From assembly GCF_039993895.1 (NCBI RefSeq), contig NZ_CP121194.1:1116001-1180000 (forward strand): a stretch of DNA of 64,000 nucleotides, read 5' to 3'. Made by a program: the position numbers and the translations under genes. The stretch comes from Edaphobacter paludis. GTDB lineage: Bacteria; Acidobacteriota; Terriglobia; Terriglobales; Acidobacteriaceae. Shown piece by piece: positions 47,054-56,500 of this stretch (position 1 is its first letter; every line of letters begins with the position of its first letter). Under the pieces are notes generated by a model. That model saw only the letters and a list, made by a program, of their open reading frames with translations, did not search any database and was not told where the DNA came from.

Positions 47054-48826
47054 TTAGGGATTAGGGCGGCGTTTGCGGCGGAGGATGAGAAGGAGAATGG
47101 CAAGCGAGAAGAGGGTGAGGATGTCGCCGACGGTTTGGTCGCGGGTGCGGAGGTAAGTAATGGCGATGTGGTTGAGCCCGGCGGGAATGGGAAGGGCGAT
47201 GAGGCCGTCGCTGCGATGGAGCCGCGTGGGGAGGATCGTCTGGTTGAGGGTGATGCGCCATGCGGGGTAGTCGCGAAGGTTGAGGACGAGGATCTGGGGG
47301 GTGGCGGAGTTCAGCGTAAGGCTGGTGGGGGCTGGGCCGGGAGTGGCGTTGGCTGGGGCGGGGGTGTTGGCGTCGTCCTGGCGGTTTGGAAGCAGCCAGA
47401 AGGGTGGATTGGTTTGGTCCAGCGATTGGTTGTCGGCGCCGATAGGAGTGTATTCACCATTTGGCGCGGTCCCGATGTTCGAGCGAAAGAGTGTGAGGGT
47501 GGACGGTGCGGTGTCCTCCGGGTAGCAATATTGGTGGAAGAGATGGTAGCCGGTAAAGGCGAGGGCTGCGGCGACGGAAAGGGATAAAGCTGCAGCGGAG
47601 ATGGTTTTGAGTCTTAGCGGCGGGAGCGCGAGAGCGAGAGCAAGGCCGAGGACTGCCGCGAGGATGGCGAGCAGACGCCAGGGGAACTGTAGAAAGGGAA
47701 GTTCGGGAACGTGCTGCCAAATGGGGTTCGAAAGAGGGGTAAGGAGGAAGGCTACAACGATGGTGAGGATGGCGAGTGGAAGGATTGGGATTTGAGGCAA
47801 ACGGGCTTTTGGGGTTGGGAAAGAAGAGCGGATGGCTGTAATGGTGATAGCAATAGCGGTGATGGCGAGCAGGACCACAGCGATGGTAGAGGCCGTGTTG
47901 AGGACGGCGTTGTGGTTGGGGCTGGCGGTGTGGTGGAAGAGAAAGTTGTTCTGGACGTTGGAGCCGGGGGCAAGCGCTGCGGTGATTTGAACGTAGCGGC
48001 GTTCGTAGGCGGCGGGGAGGATGTAGAAAGCTGCGAGACCCAGGCCGAGCAGGGTTCCGGCTGTGGTTTTGACGGCGAATTGGAGCGGGGTGTCTGCCTG
48101 GGGTTCTGAATTTCTGTGAAAGAGGCGGATAAGGGTGAGCAGCGCAAGAGCGTAGCAGCCCATGACGGCGGCGGGGTCGTTGGTGAGCCAGAGGAGGGCT
48201 ATGGGAATGGCGATGCCGACGATGGTGATTCTTTTGCGAAGAATGGCGAGAAGCAGAAGCGGAATCCAGGCGGCGGCGAGAAGCTCGGCGTAGGCGGTGC
48301 GTTCGTAGGCAGTGAAGAGAGTGTAGGGATTGACGAGATAGAAGGCTGCGGCGAGGAGCGCGGCGTTGCGTGTGGTGAATTCGCGGCCGAGGCAATAGAG
48401 GGCAAGACTGGCGGCGGTGAGGCAGAGCCAGGTGTAGACGATGGGGGTCCACGTCCAGGGCATCAGGAGGCCGAGGATGGCTCCGATGGTCCAGGAGAGG
48501 GGTGGATAGAAGACGAAGCGCGGCTCTCCGGCGTTGTAGGCGGGGCTGAAGATCCAGTGGGGATGCAGGTTGCCGTGAGTGAACTGGCGAGCGGCCTCCA
48601 TCCAGTTAAGCAGGTGGAAGTTGAAGTCGTGGCCGCAGGAACAGCCGTTCAGGATGAGGGGAAGGACGGCGATGAAGGCGGCAAGAGGAAGGATGACGAG
48701 GTGGATTGAAAATCTGCGATTCCATCTCTTTCCACCCACTGGCGAAGCTGGCGGGGATCCAGGTTTGCGATGAAGCCGCGAACGATGGGGCACCCGGAGA
48801 TTTCTATTTGGGGGAACGGGCGTCAT
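47054..48826 (-). CDS. Polytopic membrane protein, GT-C-like (PTPS-related type)
   Basis: 590 residues from the ATG at 48826, which overlaps the penicillin acylase stop as ATGA; the frame stays open 37 codons upstream, inside that gene, without support. About 12 hydrophobic helices between residues 40 and 440. The first outer loop has GHDFNFHLLNWMEAARQF, an acidic/histidine site like that of GT-C glycosyltransferases and PTPS-related membrane proteins. A C-terminal periplasmic domain (about 445-560) precedes a final helix. It may transfer a sugar from a polyprenyl carrier, which would fit the neighbouring polyprenyl synthase; not certain. Confidence 0.65.
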   Translation of the reverse strand: MTPVPPNRNLRVPHRSRLHRKPGSPPASPVGGKRWNRRFSIHLVILPLAAFIAVLPLILNGCSCGHDFNFHLLNWMEAARQFTHGNLHPHWIFSPAYNAGEPRFVFYPPLSWTIGAILGLLMPWTWTPIVYTWLCLTAASLALYCLGREFTTRNAALLAAAFYLVNPYTLFTAYERTAYAELLAAAWIPLLLLAILRKRITIVGIAIPIALLWLTNDPAAVMGCYALALLTLIRLFHRNSEPQADTPLQFAVKTTAGTLLGLGLAAFYILPAAYERRYVQITAALAPGSNVQNNFLFHHTASPNHNAVLNTASTIAVVLLAITAIAITITAIRSSFPTPKARLPQIPILPLAILTIVVAFLLTPLSNPIWQHVPELPFLQFPWRLLAILAAVLGLALALALPPLRLKTISAAALSLSVAAALAFTGYHLFHQYCYPEDTAPSTLTLFRSNIGTAPNGEYTPIGADNQSLDQTNPPFWLLPNRQDDANTPAPANATPGPAPTSLTLNSATPQILVLNLRDYPAWRITLNQTILPTRLHRSDGLIALPIPAGLNHIAITYLRTRDQTVGDILTLFSLAILLLILRRKRRPNP

Positions 48827-51492
48827 TGTGGAGTGAGAGTGAGTGTATGCGTTGCGGCGGCGTCTGTGGCGATTTTGCTGAAGGGCAGATTGAAGGTTGT
48901 GCCTTTGTACCAGGCAGGCCATTGGTCCATGAACCACGGACTTGTCAGGTTGCCGGATTGGCCGAGAACGATGTTAAGCGTGGAGTCGTCGAAGTTGGAG
49001 AGGTCGGCGGTGAAGCGCTCGGACGGCCCGAAGGAGCGGCCTACCTGTTTGATGGTGGTGGTATCTCCGCTTTGCGGTTGCGGTTTGGTTCCGGTTGGGA
49101 TGCCGACTAGACGCTGTAGCAGCCGGGACTGCGCGAAGATGGGGTGTTCGATATTTACGACGTGAGATTGGCCGTATTGCCATTTGGTCAAGTTGAAGGG
49201 AGCGTGGGATTCAATGAGGCCCTGGGCTACGGCTGCGGTGAGAAGCTCATCCCAGTTGGCGTAGGTGGGAGGAAGCCAGCGGGCGGGTGTGTGCATGATG
49301 AGCTGCTCTTCGGCGTAGGGCTTTTCGCTCCAGGTGTAGAGCGCTGCGCTGCCGCCGGGGTGGGGGCCGAGGTGGGGATTGAGCAGCAGCGGCCAGAGTG
49401 CGGCGCGAGTGGCGTCCACGATGGCAGGCGCGGCGGCGGTGACGTCGACGTTGCCGTTCCATTTACGCAGGATGTCGGCGGCCTGGCGAATGCGTTTGTC
49501 TTTGGTTTGCGAATGATCGATGGCGTAGGCCAATCGTTGCGCGATGACATGGTCGAGGTCGGAGTAGACATCGGTTTGCAGGGCGAGCATGTCGGCTGGC
49601 GTCAGATGGTCGCGCGAGCTGAGGACCTTCCAGATGCGCTCGTTGCGGTAGGGCGCGGCCCAGTTGAGGGTGATGGGGAAGGGATAGCCGTCGGCGGTGA
49701 CCCGTGCGTTGGCGGTGGCAAGTACGCCGCCGGGAGGATCGAAGGACTGGGGGAGTTGGTCGAAGGGGATATATCCGGCCCATTCGTGGGTGGGGTCAAG
49801 TGCGTCGGTGGGAACGGGACTGAGCGCGGTGGGCTGCGTGAGGCTGCCGCGAATGGGAATCCTGCCAGCAGCGTGGTAGCCGATATTGCCGTGGTCGTCG
49901 GCGTAGACGACGTTTTGAGCGGGGCCGCCGAAGGTAGAGAAGGCCGCCGTGAAGGAGGGCCAGTCGATGGCGGAATCGATGCTCAGGAAGGAGGGGGTGA
50001 TATTGGACGGATCGTAGATGGTCCAACGGAGAGAGAGGGAGCGGGTTTCTCTGGGGAAGAGATTGGAGATGAGGGGAGTGGCTACGCCGCCGTGTTGGGT
50101 GGCGGCGACGTCGAGAATGACATCGCTGTGGTGGAGGACGTGGATGACTTCGCGCTGGTGAAGAATGGGATGCCAGTTGCTATCGGACGACTCGTACTCA
50201 GCTGCGCTGCCGGTGCCGCGAGTGTGTTCGATGTAGATGTCCTGCACGTCGGCACCGAGGTTGGTGAATCCCCAGGCGATGTGGTCATTGTGGCCGACGA
50301 TGACGAAGGGGTAGCCGGGGAGGGTGACTCCGGCTACGTGAAAGCTGCCGCTGGCGGATTGGAGATCGGCCTCGTACCAGACGCCGGGAACGCTGTGGTT
50401 GAGGTGCATGTCGTTCGAGAGGAGCGGCTTGCCGGAGGCGGTGCGGGTTCCGGAGACGACCCAGTTGTTAGAACCGGCGGTGCAGCCTTCGCAGTGAGAG
50501 GCGGCGAGGATTTTTTGCAGGGCCAGGAGATCTCCGGTTGAGGTCGTGCGTTTGGATGAACCCACATCTGGCGATGAGACTGCCAGATATGGGGCACCGG
50601 TTTTTGTGGCTGGTTTCGTTGTAGGGATGTTGAGCTTGCTTTGGGATTCGTCGAGCGGGATTTCGTTGAAGTCGGCTGGTGGGTTGGTCAGGTCGAGGAC
50701 TGGCTGCGTAGGCGGGTGGTCGCGCCAGGAGCCTACGGGGTAGAGATCGCCAAGGAGTTCGGGCGGCAGCTTGGCTGAGAGAGCTTCGCGGTCGAGCTTC
50801 TGCGGGAAGGAGTTGGTGAGGTCCTGAAACATTGCCAGACCGACGAGGATGGAGTCGCGCGGCGTCCACTGCGAGGGTTGGTAGCGGAGGATGCGGAATT
50901 CGATGGGGAGATGCGGGCGCTGAACCTCGATGGAGTCGTTGACGCCGCGGGCATAGAGCTGAAGCCAGTGGAGTTGATCGGGTGGAAGTGTGGCGATGGC
51001 GCGGTCGGCGGCGGCGCGGACCTGGAGGATGCGCTGGGCGCGGTCGTGGGGCACGAGACTGGGGCCGAGGACTTCGGCGAGTTCTCCGGCGGCGTGGCGG
51101 CGCAGGATATCCATCTGCCAGAGGCGGTCCTGCGCGGTGACGAAGCCCTGCGCGACGATGAGGTCGTCGAGTGTGGCAGCGTGGATGTGAGGGACGCCAT
51201 GGGCATCGCGCTGGACGGTGACGGGAGCGGAGAGTCCGGGAATCGAGAGCGTACCGTCGATCTGCGGCAAGGAGGCACGCAGGGCGTGGCGTGTCCAGTA
51301 GCGGCCTGCGACGAACGCAGTGGCAGGGAGGATGAGGGCGAGGGCGACGAGGATGGCGATGGTGCGAAGCAGGATGGGGCGGAGGGGGGAGTTGAGGCGG
51401 CTCTTTCCGCGGGGGCTCTCGTCTTGATTCTCGATGGGGAAGCGGCGGGCAAGCAGGGTGGGCTCAAATGGATCTGGATCGTAGGAGTTCAT
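48823..51492 (-). CDS. Penicillin acylase (Ntn-hydrolase) family protein
   Basis: 889 residues from the ATG at 51492 (a TTG four codons upstream is possible). A membrane anchor or signal (about 42-64) is followed by the alpha-chain region (VTVQRDAHGVPHIHAATLDDLIVAQGF), a linker, and GSNNWVVSG, where Ser341 would be the autocatalytically exposed N-terminal nucleophile of the beta chain. The family cleaves amide bonds: penicillins, acyl-homoserine lactones or acylated lipids. Substrate is unknown here. The stop overlaps the start of the membrane-protein gene. Confidence 0.9.
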   Translation of the reverse strand: MNSYDPDPFEPTLLARRFPIENQDESPRGKSRLNSPLRPILLRTIAILVALALILPATAFVAGRYWTRHALRASLPQIDGTLSIPGLSAPVTVQRDAHGVPHIHAATLDDLIVAQGFVTAQDRLWQMDILRRHAAGELAEVLGPSLVPHDRAQRILQVRAAADRAIATLPPDQLHWLQLYARGVNDSIEVQRPHLPIEFRILRYQPSQWTPRDSILVGLAMFQDLTNSFPQKLDREALSAKLPPELLGDLYPVGSWRDHPPTQPVLDLTNPPADFNEIPLDESQSKLNIPTTKPATKTGAPYLAVSSPDVGSSKRTTSTGDLLALQKILAASHCEGCTAGSNNWVVSGTRTASGKPLLSNDMHLNHSVPGVWYEADLQSASGSFHVAGVTLPGYPFVIVGHNDHIAWGFTNLGADVQDIYIEHTRGTGSAAEYESSDSNWHPILHQREVIHVLHHSDVILDVAATQHGGVATPLISNLFPRETRSLSLRWTIYDPSNITPSFLSIDSAIDWPSFTAAFSTFGGPAQNVVYADDHGNIGYHAAGRIPIRGSLTQPTALSPVPTDALDPTHEWAGYIPFDQLPQSFDPPGGVLATANARVTADGYPFPITLNWAAPYRNERIWKVLSSRDHLTPADMLALQTDVYSDLDHVIAQRLAYAIDHSQTKDKRIRQAADILRKWNGNVDVTAAAPAIVDATRAALWPLLLNPHLGPHPGGSAALYTWSEKPYAEEQLIMHTPARWLPPTYANWDELLTAAVAQGLIESHAPFNLTKWQYGQSHVVNIEHPIFAQSRLLQRLVGIPTGTKPQPQSGDTTTIKQVGRSFGPSERFTADLSNFDDSTLNIVLGQSGNLTSPWFMDQWPAWYKGTTFNLPFSKIATDAAATHTLTLTPQ

Positions 51493-51618
51493 GTGCTGAT
51501 TCAAAGTCTAAATGGAGCGTTAGACGGGGCTGTCGAGCGCAATGAGTCACTGTTATTCTCGGATGTACTTGAGGAGCACGAGGCGGATATTTCACTGAGT
51601 TGAGGAAAGGAGATTGGG

Positions 51619-53238
51619 ATGCCGTCAGGGGCGGGACTTCATGCGTTAGAGACGGTGATCCTGCTGCTGCTGATTATGGTGGCGGTGTTTGCGGTGATCG
51701 CGCACCGGCTGAAGGTGCCTTATCCGATTGTGCTGGTGCTGGCGGGACTGGCGATCAGTTTTGTTCCGCATATGCCACGGATTCCGCTGGACCCCAGCCT
51801 GGTTTTTTTGATCTTTCTGCCGCCGCTGCTCTACTCGGCTGCGTGGACGACCTCGTGGAGGGAGTTTCGCCACAATCTTGTGCTGATTTCGCTGCTGGCG
51901 GTGGGACTGGTGGGCTTTACGGTCTGGGGCGTGGCGGTGGTCTCCGAACACTTCATTACGGCGCTGGACTGGAAGGCTGGATTCCTGCTGGGCGCGGTGG
52001 TGGCGACGACAGACGCGATTGCGGCGACGTCGATTGCGCGATCGGTTGGGCTGCCGCGAAGGATCGTAGACATTCTGGAGGGCGAGAGCCTGCTGAACGA
52101 TGCGACGGGCCTGCTGGCGCTGGAACTTGGGCTAAGCATCATCATGCGAGGGCAGACACCGACGATCGGCAGCGGGATACTGCGGCTGCTTTATTTGATC
52201 GTGGGTGGTGTTGGGATCGGGCTGCTGATTGGTGTGGTCGTGGGGTGGCTGGAGAATTTTATCGACGACGGCCCGGTGGAGATTGTGGTGAGCCTGGTTG
52301 TGCCGTATGCGGCGTATCTGGCTGGAGAGCATGTTCATGCTTCGGGCGTGCTGGCGGTTGTGGCATGTGGGCTTTATCTGAGCCGAAAGAGTGCGACGTT
52401 CTTCTCGCCCGGAGTGCGATTGCAGGTCGTGGGAGTATGGGATGCGTTGACCTTTATTCTGAATGGCCTGGTGTTTGTGCTGATCGGGCTGCAACTGCCT
52501 TACGTGTTGGCCGGGATTCGCGGAGCCTATGGCCTGACGACGCTGCTGGAGTATGGCGCGGTATTCAGCGTCATACTGATCGCACTGCGAATGATCTGGG
52601 TGTTTCCCGCTGTGAAGATGGCATTCCTGCTGCGGCGGTGGACGGGACATGCGGAGAAAAAACCGGGAGCGCGTAACGTTTTTGTGATTGGGTGGACGGG
52701 GATGCGGGGCGTCATTGCGCTGGCGGCGGCGATCTCGGTTCCGGAGACGCTGGCGAACGGAACGCAATTCGGGCCGAGAAATCTCATCGTTTTTCTGGCG
52801 TTCTGCGTAATTCTGGTGACGTTGGTGCTACAGGGACTGACTCTGCCTTCACTGATCCGTGCGCTTGGATTGGCCGGGGCAACGGGCATGAGCACGGAGG
52901 AGCGAGAGGCGCGGAAGGTCGCGCTCGAAGAGGCGATTGCGCATCTGGAAGAGGGACGGAAGAATTGCGGAAGCGCCTACTTTCACGCGTTCGATGATCT
53001 CCTTGACCGCTACCAGCACCGGTTGGCGGAGGTTGAGTCGGGTCATCAGGACAACGCCGACGAACATGGCGCCCATACCTACAGGCAGGTCGTTGAAGCA
53101 GCCGAAGGCGCGGTGCAGGCAGAGCGGAGGGCGATCATCCGGCTACGGGACGAGGGGCGCATCAGCGACGACGTATTGCGGACGATGGAGCGCGAACTGG
53201 ACCTGGAGGAGAGCAGGTACCAGGTGGCAAAGCTTTAG
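51619..53238 (+). CDS. Na+/H+ antiporter, CPA1 family
   Basis: 539 residues; ATG with AAAGGAG 6 bases upstream. Twelve or so membrane helices cover about 1-410. The ion site is in ILEGESLLNDATGLLALEL (the ND pair), with FLGAVVATTDAIAATS, matching NhaP/YjcE proteins. The last 120 residues form a cytoplasmic, helical, acidic domain. It exchanges Na+ or K+ for protons. Confidence 0.93.
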   Translation: MPSGAGLHALETVILLLLIMVAVFAVIAHRLKVPYPIVLVLAGLAISFVPHMPRIPLDPSLVFLIFLPPLLYSAAWTTSWREFRHNLVLISLLAVGLVGFTVWGVAVVSEHFITALDWKAGFLLGAVVATTDAIAATSIARSVGLPRRIVDILEGESLLNDATGLLALELGLSIIMRGQTPTIGSGILRLLYLIVGGVGIGLLIGVVVGWLENFIDDGPVEIVVSLVVPYAAYLAGEHVHASGVLAVVACGLYLSRKSATFFSPGVRLQVVGVWDALTFILNGLVFVLIGLQLPYVLAGIRGAYGLTTLLEYGAVFSVILIALRMIWVFPAVKMAFLLRRWTGHAEKKPGARNVFVIGWTGMRGVIALAAAISVPETLANGTQFGPRNLIVFLAFCVILVTLVLQGLTLPSLIRALGLAGATGMSTEEREARKVALEEAIAHLEEGRKNCGSAYFHAFDDLLDRYQHRLAEVESGHQDNADEHGAHTYRQVVEAAEGAVQAERRAIIRLRDEGRISDDVLRTMERELDLEESRYQVAKL

Positions 53239-53288
53239 CGGGCTAGCAGGTCAACGAATTAGACTTAGAGCTTTACAGGAGATGCTGC

Positions 53289-54269
53289 TTGAATTGCCGG
53301 ATTTTTTATCACGATAAATGTTTTGACGGGGCTTGCTCTGCGTCCGTGTTTACACGGTTTCATAAAGAGTGTGTCGGTGGCGTGGATGGGTATGACTATC
53401 ACGGGCTGATGCATCGGGCGGGGGCGCTGTTCGAGGAGCAGGATTTTATCGATGGCGATAATGCGATTGTCGATTTCAAATATTCGGCTTCGCCCAAGGT
53501 GACGTGGTGGTTCGATCACCATCTGAGCGCGTTTTTAACGCCGGAAGACCAGAAGGACTTTGAGCGGGGGCAGGCGGACGGCTCGCAGCGGATGCGAAAG
53601 TTTTACGACGCCAACTATGTCTCATGTACCAGCCTGATCGCCGATACCGCGCGGATCAACTTTGGTTTTGATACAGCGCCGCTGATGGAGTTGATCAAGT
53701 GGGCGGACATTGTGGATGGAGCGAGGTACGAGAGCGCACAGGCTGCGGTCGAGATGGCTGCTCCGGCGATGAAGCTGACGATGGTGATCGAGAGCTCTGC
53801 GGATGACAGCCTGGTGCCGAAGCTGATTCCGCTGCTGACCGAGATGCCACTGCAGGAGGTTCTCGATCAGGCGTTTGTGCAGGAGCTGCTGGGGCCGCTG
53901 ATGGAGCGGCACAGAGCTGCAATTGAGCTGATTCGCTCGCGGGCGGCGGTGGATCGTGGCGTGATTACGTTTGATATCACCGACCAGCCAACGGAGGGCT
54001 ACAACAAATTCATTCCCTACTATCTGAATCCCGAGGGGACTTACAACGTGGGGTTGAGTAAGTCATCGTTCAGAACGAAGGTCGCAGTAGGAACGAATCC
54101 GTGGACTACACTTCCGGCTGACAAGCTGGTGAATCTCGCGGCGATTTGTGAACGCTATGGCGGCGGCGGCCATGCCCGGGTAGGTGCGATCAGCTTTCCT
54201 CCGGACCGGGAGGATGAGGCACGGAAGGCTGCGGGGGAGATTGTGGCGGAGTTGCAGGCTTCGGCATAA
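53289..54269 (+). CDS. DHH family phosphoesterase
   Basis: 326 residues from a TTG start with AGGAG 7 bases upstream. DHH-domain metal motifs are present: YHDKCFDGACSA (Asp13), IVDFKY and WWFDHHLS (Asp76-His77-His78). The C-terminal DHHA1 domain has GGGGHARVGAIS. Similar proteins act on small RNAs or cyclic dinucleotides, but this one is only distantly like NrnA or GdpP. Cytoplasmic; a single gene. Confidence 0.85.
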   Translation: MNCRIFYHDKCFDGACSASVFTRFHKECVGGVDGYDYHGLMHRAGALFEEQDFIDGDNAIVDFKYSASPKVTWWFDHHLSAFLTPEDQKDFERGQADGSQRMRKFYDANYVSCTSLIADTARINFGFDTAPLMELIKWADIVDGARYESAQAAVEMAAPAMKLTMVIESSADDSLVPKLIPLLTEMPLQEVLDQAFVQELLGPLMERHRAAIELIRSRAAVDRGVITFDITDQPTEGYNKFIPYYLNPEGTYNVGLSKSSFRTKVAVGTNPWTTLPADKLVNLAAICERYGGGGHARVGAISFPPDREDEARKAAGEIVAELQASA

Positions 54270-54702
54270 AGATGATTCGCGTGAATATTGCGGCTCGCGA
54301 GAGCCAGATTGAGGCGATTGATTGGTGGCGAGGAAGAGGACGTGACCAGATCGGCTTATATGGTGCAGTCTTGGGTGCGAAGTGGTGACCCAGGCTCCAA
54401 GCGGACGGAGTCCATGTACTCGATGATGAGGGTGGGAACGCCTTCTTTGGCGGATTTGAGAAAAGACCCGTCGTAGTTTCCGGGGCAACCATTAACCCGG
54501 AGAGAACCTGCGAACTTTTGCACTCTGGCGGTCACGATTAGGAAATCTTTATCAGTCGTTTGACGGATTGGAGCAAAAAAGCCAATAAAAAATGGGCTTT
54601 GCTGCGGTCGTATGGTGCTTCTGGAATTGGTCGTCTGATTGCTTCTCTGTTAGTGGAACATCGGAGCATTGATGTCGGAATCACTTCGGGAAGGATGACA
54701 TC
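54270..54702. other. Intergenic region holding a possible gene remnant
   Basis: About 430 bp. Apart from the minus-strand reading frame 54356-54535 listed separately, no gene, RNA or repeat was seen. The M50 protease start and its GGGAAGG ribosome site are at the right end. Confidence 0.5.
54356..54535 (-). pseudogene. Possible 59-codon gene or 3' gene remnant
   Basis: From a GTG at 54535 the minus strand reads about 59 codons with a protein-like composition: VTARVQKFAGSLRVNGCP, then GNYDGSFLKSAKEGVPTLII and EYMDSVRLEPGSPLR before TAA. The frame stays open upstream for about another 40 codons without a start codon, and that part looks less protein-like. No Shine-Dalgarno is seen. It may be the 3' end of a decayed gene or a very small gene. 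No family recognised. Confidence 0.3.
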
Positions 54703-55098
54703 ATGCAACTCCAAGAGGCGGTTATTTTCGGGATAGCCGCGATGGCCCTTCACGAAATGGGTCACGTGGCTGCTGCCCGGGCGCTCAAGGTGAAGGTTCA
54801 TCAGGTAGGCATTAATTGGAAAGGGCCATACATTCGGCGGGCATGCGGGACAACTACTCAAAATCTTGCCATCACCCTAGCGGGCCCGGGCATGAATCTA
54901 TGGCTCGCATTTATGTTTTACCGCGTTAGTCCGAATTTTGCCCTTAGCAATCTGCTCATTGGCGTTATCAATTTACTGCCAATTCCTGCGTCGGACGGAT
55001 CGAGAGTTTTGCAGCTTATGAGGAAATTAATCAGCCTTTCGGACGGGACGGTCGCCACGACTGCGACTCCCATCACCGGCGGTGCTGAGGTGAAATGA
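54703..55098 (+). CDS. Minimal M50 (site-2 protease-like) metalloprotease
   Basis: 131 residues; ATG with GGGAAGG upstream. Zinc motif HEMGH (His17, Glu18, His21) near the N-terminus and INLLPIPASDGSRVL, matching the second M50 motif N(x)2P(x)4DG with Asp98. Two or three membrane helices. There is no PDZ domain or extra helices, so this is close to the smallest possible core. It may act on a membrane protein, or be a non-proteolytic relative. The GC content of this stretch seems lower than its neighbours, so acquisition is possible. Confidence 0.75.
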   Translation: MQLQEAVIFGIAAMALHEMGHVAAARALKVKVHQVGINWKGPYIRRACGTTTQNLAITLAGPGMNLWLAFMFYRVSPNFALSNLLIGVINLLPIPASDGSRVLQLMRKLISLSDGTVATTATPITGGAEVK

Positions 55099-55115
55099 AC
55101 AAAATTGTTGGAGGG

Positions 55116-55142
55116 CTCAGGCCATGAGGTGGACGGCCTGAG
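55116..55142 (+). terminator. Terminator after the M50 gene
   Basis: CTCAGGCC and GGCCTGAG form an 8-bp stem with an 11-base loop, followed by TCTTTGACTATTTG. It lies between the convergent M50 and holA genes. Confidence 0.65.
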
Positions 55143-55167
55143 TCTTTGACTATTTGTAGCACTCATC

Positions 55168-56331
55168 CTAGAGTTCCATGGCGAATTGGTGGGAGGGCTC
55201 GTAGGGGGTAGGTTTGGGTTCGGTTGAGAGGTCTAGGATGAGGCGCTCGAGGACCAGCAGTTTGTTGGCGGGGCTACTGCGGAGTTCGAGGTCGGCGCGG
55301 GCTACGAGGCGGATGGCGCGGGTGAGGTCGCGGCGGGATTTGTAGCGGCGGGCTTGCTTGATGAGGTCTTCGGCGGCGAAGGGAGGCATGCGGAAGCCCT
55401 GCCATAGCGCCTGCCAGATGGCTCGGCTGTCGCGTACGTTCTTCTCCGAGATGATAAGCATCTGGCGGAAGGTGCGGGCCAGCATATAGAGGTGTCCGAT
55501 GGCTGCGTCTTCGCCGCCGTCGGAGGCGTTGAGCAGGCCGTGGAGCAGGAGGAGGGCGCGGGGGCGGTCCTTGGCGGAGATGGCGTCAGTCAGTTCGTAG
55601 AGGCTGCGCTGTTTGGCGGCGAGGACCATCGTTTCTACATCGCCGAGGGTGACTCGGTTTTTGGCTATATCTGAGCCGCGGGCGCTAACGTAGAGGAGAA
55701 GCTTTTCGAACTCGCTGGCGATGAGCAGCATGTCGGCGCCGAGGGCGTCGACCAGTTCGCGGGCGGCGTCGGGATCGAACTTTACGCCGCGCGACTCGGC
55801 GGTGGTGGTGACCCATTTGATGGCGTCGATATCTTCGACACGGGCCAGTTCGACGAAACCGCACCAGTCGCCGAGGGTCTCGCGGATTTTTTCGTAGCGC
55901 TCTTTGTCCTGGTAGTCCATCTTGCGCAGGTCGGTGGGGATGCGGAGATGGTCGGCGACGAAGAGGATGACCGCCGAGGGGTTGGGCGAGCGGAAGTAAG
56001 CGTCGATGGCGGCGAACTCTTCTTTTTTGCTGCCGCGTCCGTAGAGAGCCTTGAGGCCGCGGACGAAGAGGACCTGGAAGGGTGCCATGAGCGAGGGGGT
56101 CTGGGCGCGGTCGAGGACCTCGAAGATGCTGGTTTCGGCGAGGTCGAGATCGTGGAGGCAGAAGTCGCGGGTCTCTGCGGGCGCGAGGGTCGCGAGAACG
56201 GCTTTGCGGCAGCGATCGTAGAGGAAGATCTCGTCCCCGATGAGGACGTAGCCGGGGCGCAGGGTCGCGGGATCGGCGATCTCGGCGATGAAGCGGTCGG
56301 TGGAGGCGAAGCTGCGAAGTGAGGTGGGCAT
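55168..56331 (-). CDS. holA: DNA polymerase III delta subunit
   Basis: 387 residues. The delta subunit opens the sliding clamp in the clamp-loader. The start RPGYVLIGDEIFLYDRCRKAV, the middle (GFVELARVEDIDAIKWV) and the C-terminal domain (LLLLHGLLNASDGGEDAAIGHLYMLARTFRQML) follow the HolA pattern. It follows lptE on the minus strand, as in many bacteria (gap 169 bp). Confidence 0.92.
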   Translation of the reverse strand: MPTSLRSFASTDRFIAEIADPATLRPGYVLIGDEIFLYDRCRKAVLATLAPAETRDFCLHDLDLAETSIFEVLDRAQTPSLMAPFQVLFVRGLKALYGRGSKKEEFAAIDAYFRSPNPSAVILFVADHLRIPTDLRKMDYQDKERYEKIRETLGDWCGFVELARVEDIDAIKWVTTTAESRGVKFDPDAARELVDALGADMLLIASEFEKLLLYVSARGSDIAKNRVTLGDVETMVLAAKQRSLYELTDAISAKDRPRALLLLHGLLNASDGGEDAAIGHLYMLARTFRQMLIISEKNVRDSRAIWQALWQGFRMPPFAAEDLIKQARRYKSRRDLTRAIRLVARADLELRSSPANKLLVLERLILDLSTEPKPTPYEPSHQFAMEL

Positions 56332-56500
56332 CGTTAGGGAAAGACCGACCGCGGATTGCGCGGGTAATACGGATTACTGCAAAGGCCTGACACCGATTTT
56401 ACCCATCTCAAAAACGATAAGGGCGGGTGAGGCAAAAACAAAGGCAAATGGTGCTGGAAGTACAAGAGGCGATACTAGCAAGTTCGGCTGGCAACGCTGG

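Noticed and set aside
49144..50541. 465-codon open frame on the plus strand
   Set aside because: It lies wholly antisense to the penicillin acylase gene, has Gly/Val/Asp-rich low-complexity composition from GC-rich codon bias, and shows no family motif.
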